DNA of 6,559 bases from Bryobacterales bacterium (GTDB lineage Bacteria > Acidobacteriota > Terriglobia > Bryobacterales > Bryobacteraceae): assembly GCA_025353235.1 (NCBI GenBank), contig JANXQZ010000901.1:1-6559 (forward strand). Reading direction: 5' to 3'. Positions 5,202-6,559 of this stretch are shown here, in pieces. The position numbers were made by a program, and so were the translations under genes. Within the stretch, counting starts at the first letter, position 1, and each line of letters opens with the position of its first letter. The notes beneath the pieces were generated by a model that saw only the letters and a list, made by a program, of their open reading frames with translations, searched no databases and had not been told where the DNA came from.

Positions 5202-5933
5202 ATGTGGCGCGCTGCACTGCTCCTGCTTGCCAGCGGCTGCCTGTGCTTTGGCCAGCTTGATTCCAACTCGGTAACAATACAGGCATCTCGCACAATGGTT
5301 TTACAGCCGGACGTGGCCACTTTCAGCATTACGGTTAGCTCGAGTTCGAGCACGAGCCTAGATCAAGTTGTCACCGCCTTGCAGGGCGCGGGCATCACCT
5401 CCGCCAATCTTTCCGCAGTGGATACAATGACTGAAATACCTTTGCGCAGTTCGTTGCCAGAGACTTCGCTGGTTTGGACCTTCTCGCTCTCCGTTCCCTT
5501 CACCACTCTCAAGAACACAGTCGCGACGCTGTCAACTCTGGAGGGGAACCTTGCGCAGCAAAGCAGCGGGTTGGCGTTGAGGTTTTCAGTGCAGGGCTCG
5601 GACGTGTCGCCCCAACTGCGCGGAGCGCAAACGTGTCCGATCCCCGACTTGGTTGCTGATGCGCGAGCTCAGGCGAAGAAACTCACCGACGCGGCCGGCT
5701 TGGGACTTGGCCCGATTCTGGCTCTTGCCGATTCGCCAGTGGCGGTCGGTCAATGGTTTGACGTCTCGTCGTTTAGATCGGGGGATTTTTCGTCCTCGCC
5801 GATAATCGTTCCGTTCGCCGGGAACATTATTCCTGCGAGCAGCATTAGCATTTCTGCGGTGTTCTTTTCACAAGCGGTGAGCATACCGGTTCCATGCTCA
5901 GCGATAGTTAAATTCGCGCTTTTGCGAAACTGA
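5202..5933 (+). CDS. SIMPL-domain (DUF541) exported protein, type 2, gene 4 of array (243 residues)
   Basis: The longest member of the array, close to the length of E. coli YggE. Signal peptide MWRAALLLLASGCLCFG is cut before Q18 (QLDSNS). The type 2 core is complete: LQPDVATFSITV, GAGITSANL, LPETSLVWTFSLSVPF (85-100), TLKNTVATLSTLEGNLAQQ (102-120), SGLALRFSVQGSDVSPQL, C145, then hallmark ADARAQAKKLTDAAGLGLG (152-170) and PILALADSP. Residues 180-229 form a variable segment rich in Ser, Phe, Ile and Val, unlike the same region of gene 2, and the chain ends with C232-SAIVKFALLRN. It is the second gene of the duplicated pair, starting directly after gene 3. Its synonymous sites in the hallmark region differ more from genes 2 and 5 than those two differ from each other. 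Confidence 0.86.
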   Translation: MWRAALLLLASGCLCFGQLDSNSVTIQASRTMVLQPDVATFSITVSSSSSTSLDQVVTALQGAGITSANLSAVDTMTEIPLRSSLPETSLVWTFSLSVPFTTLKNTVATLSTLEGNLAQQSSGLALRFSVQGSDVSPQLRGAQTCPIPDLVADARAQAKKLTDAAGLGLGPILALADSPVAVGQWFDVSSFRSGDFSSSPIIVPFAGNIIPASSISISAVFFSQAVSIPVPCSAIVKFALLRN

Positions 5934-5946
5934 TTTGATACCCGTG

Positions 5947-6559
5947 ATGCGGCGCGTTACACTTCTTTTGTTTGCCGGTAGCTTCGGATGCTTCGGCCAG
6001 CTTGATTCCAACTCGGTCACGATTCAGGCATCGCGCAATTTCAACACGCAGCCTGATGTAGCCACGCTCGGCATTACTGTCATTTCGAATTCGAGTACGG
6101 GCCTGGATGAAGTTGTTGCCGGGTTGCAAGGCACTGGCATCACCTCCGCCAATTTAGCGGGAGTGTCTACGATCACTGGCACACCTATAAACAGCTCCTT
6201 GCCCGAAATTTCGCTATCTTGGTCCTTCTCGCTCTCCGTCCCTTTTTCCGCGTTGAAGAACACGGTTGCGACACTTGCGACTTTGCAGGGGAACGCCGCA
6301 CGGCAGAGCGCCGGACAGAGACTTGAGTTTTCAGTGGACCGCTCGGATGTATCGCCGCAGTTGCTAATGGCTCAGGTGTGTCCTGTCCAAGATCTCGTTG
6401 CTGATGCGCGAACTCAAGCTAAGAAGCTAACCGATGCGGCTGGCCTGGGACTCGGCCCGATTCTGGCACTTGCCGATTCACCAGCGGCTGCGAGTCAGCG
6501 GGTCGACGCCACATCGTATGTGGCTTTATCCACCATCCTATTTGGTTCGGTCACAAGTT
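5947..6559 (+). CDS. SIMPL-domain (DUF541) exported protein, type 2, gene 5 of array, 3' end off the right edge (204 residues visible)
   Basis: The frame from the ATG at 5947 is open to the window end. Signal peptide MRRVTLLLFAGSFGCFG precedes QLDSNS (18-23). The type 2 core is visible: TQPDVATLGITV, GTGITSANLAGVSTITG, LPEISLSWSFSLSVPF (85-100), ALKNTVATLATLQGN, C145, hallmark ADARTQAKKLTDAAGLGLG (152-170) and PILALADSP, then the start of a variable segment (AAASQRVDATSYVAL...). The final strand with the expected second cysteine lies beyond the window. The gap to gene 4 is 13 nt, with no type 1 gene between and no clear Shine-Dalgarno; TTG at 5935 and GTG at 5944 are in-frame alternative starts. 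It probably belongs to the transcript of genes 3 and 4. Confidence 0.85.
   Translation, partial: MRRVTLLLFAGSFGCFGQLDSNSVTIQASRNFNTQPDVATLGITVISNSSTGLDEVVAGLQGTGITSANLAGVSTITGTPINSSLPEISLSWSFSLSVPFSALKNTVATLATLQGNAARQSAGQRLEFSVDRSDVSPQLLMAQVCPVQDLVADARTQAKKLTDAAGLGLGPILALADSPAAASQRVDATSYVALSTILFGSVTS

Larger units (their letters stand above)
4570..5933 (+). repeat. Tandem duplicated two-gene SIMPL unit, copy 2
   Basis: This copy comprises the TATACT block, type 1 gene 3 and type 2 gene 4. It directly follows copy 1, separated only by the short stretch holding two palindromes. It is longer than copy 1, mainly because gene 4 has a longer variable segment and keeps 27 nt that gene 2 lacks. A further type 2 gene without its own type 1 partner follows. 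Confidence 0.75.

Noticed and set aside
1..6559. CRISPR array, tRNA, rRNA or insertion sequence
   Set aside because: No short regularly spaced repeats, no cloverleaf-like sequence and no transposase motif or flanking inverted repeats were seen on reading both strands.

Overview
The window is a stretch of a bacterial chromosome with moderately high GC content (my impression, not computed). The gene mix suggests Acidobacteriota of the Solibacter/Bryobacter kind: a Uma2 (DUF820) nuclease, a DnaK-like Hsp70 without the usual substrate domain, an orphan PAAR protein, and exported proteins whose signal peptides end in ...AQ or ...FGQ. This taxonomic guess rests on general familiarity, not a search, and is of low-to-moderate confidence.

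Left part (1-1100). The 5' two-thirds of a D-2-hydroxyacid dehydrogenase gene runs off the left edge on the minus strand. Its protein starts with a signal-peptide-like segment, which is odd for an NAD-dependent enzyme. A 57-bp divergent gap separates it from a plus-strand gene for a 152-residue PAAR-repeat protein, the kind that forms the tip of contractile injection or type VI secretion spikes. No other secretion gene is visible.

Middle part (1108-3225). A minus-strand pair, probably one operon, is transcribed in the order Hsp70-like ATPase then Uma2-family PD-(D/E)XK nuclease, with 12 bp between them. The Hsp70 keeps its nucleotide-binding motifs but has a short, unrelated-looking C-terminal region in place of the DnaK substrate-binding domain and lid. 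The PAAR and Uma2 genes converge with a 7-bp gap.

Right part (3226-6559). The most interesting region is a tandem array of five exported SIMPL-domain (DUF541) proteins on the plus strand. They fall into two types. Type 1 (genes 1 and 3) are about 200 residues and end in FGLVRFQ. Type 2 (genes 2, 4 and 5) are about 220-243 residues and end in F(G/A)LLRN, with a variable loop before the last strand. The order is 1-2, 1-2, 2, so a two-gene unit has been duplicated. In each unit the type 1 gene runs directly into the type 2 gene (1-nt and 0-nt gaps), and a GAGG within the last codons of type 1 can serve as ribosome-binding site for type 2. Each type 1 gene is preceded by a conserved TATACT box only 6-7 nt from its ATG, which suggests leaderless transcription. 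All mature proteins begin QLDSNS and carry a conserved pair of cysteines; the second lies beyond the window in gene 5. The fifth gene is cut by the right edge.

How the parts work together is unknown. The SIMPL array looks like a self-contained family of periplasmic or surface proteins, possibly forming mixed oligomers. The PAAR, Hsp70 and Uma2 genes show no clear functional link to it.
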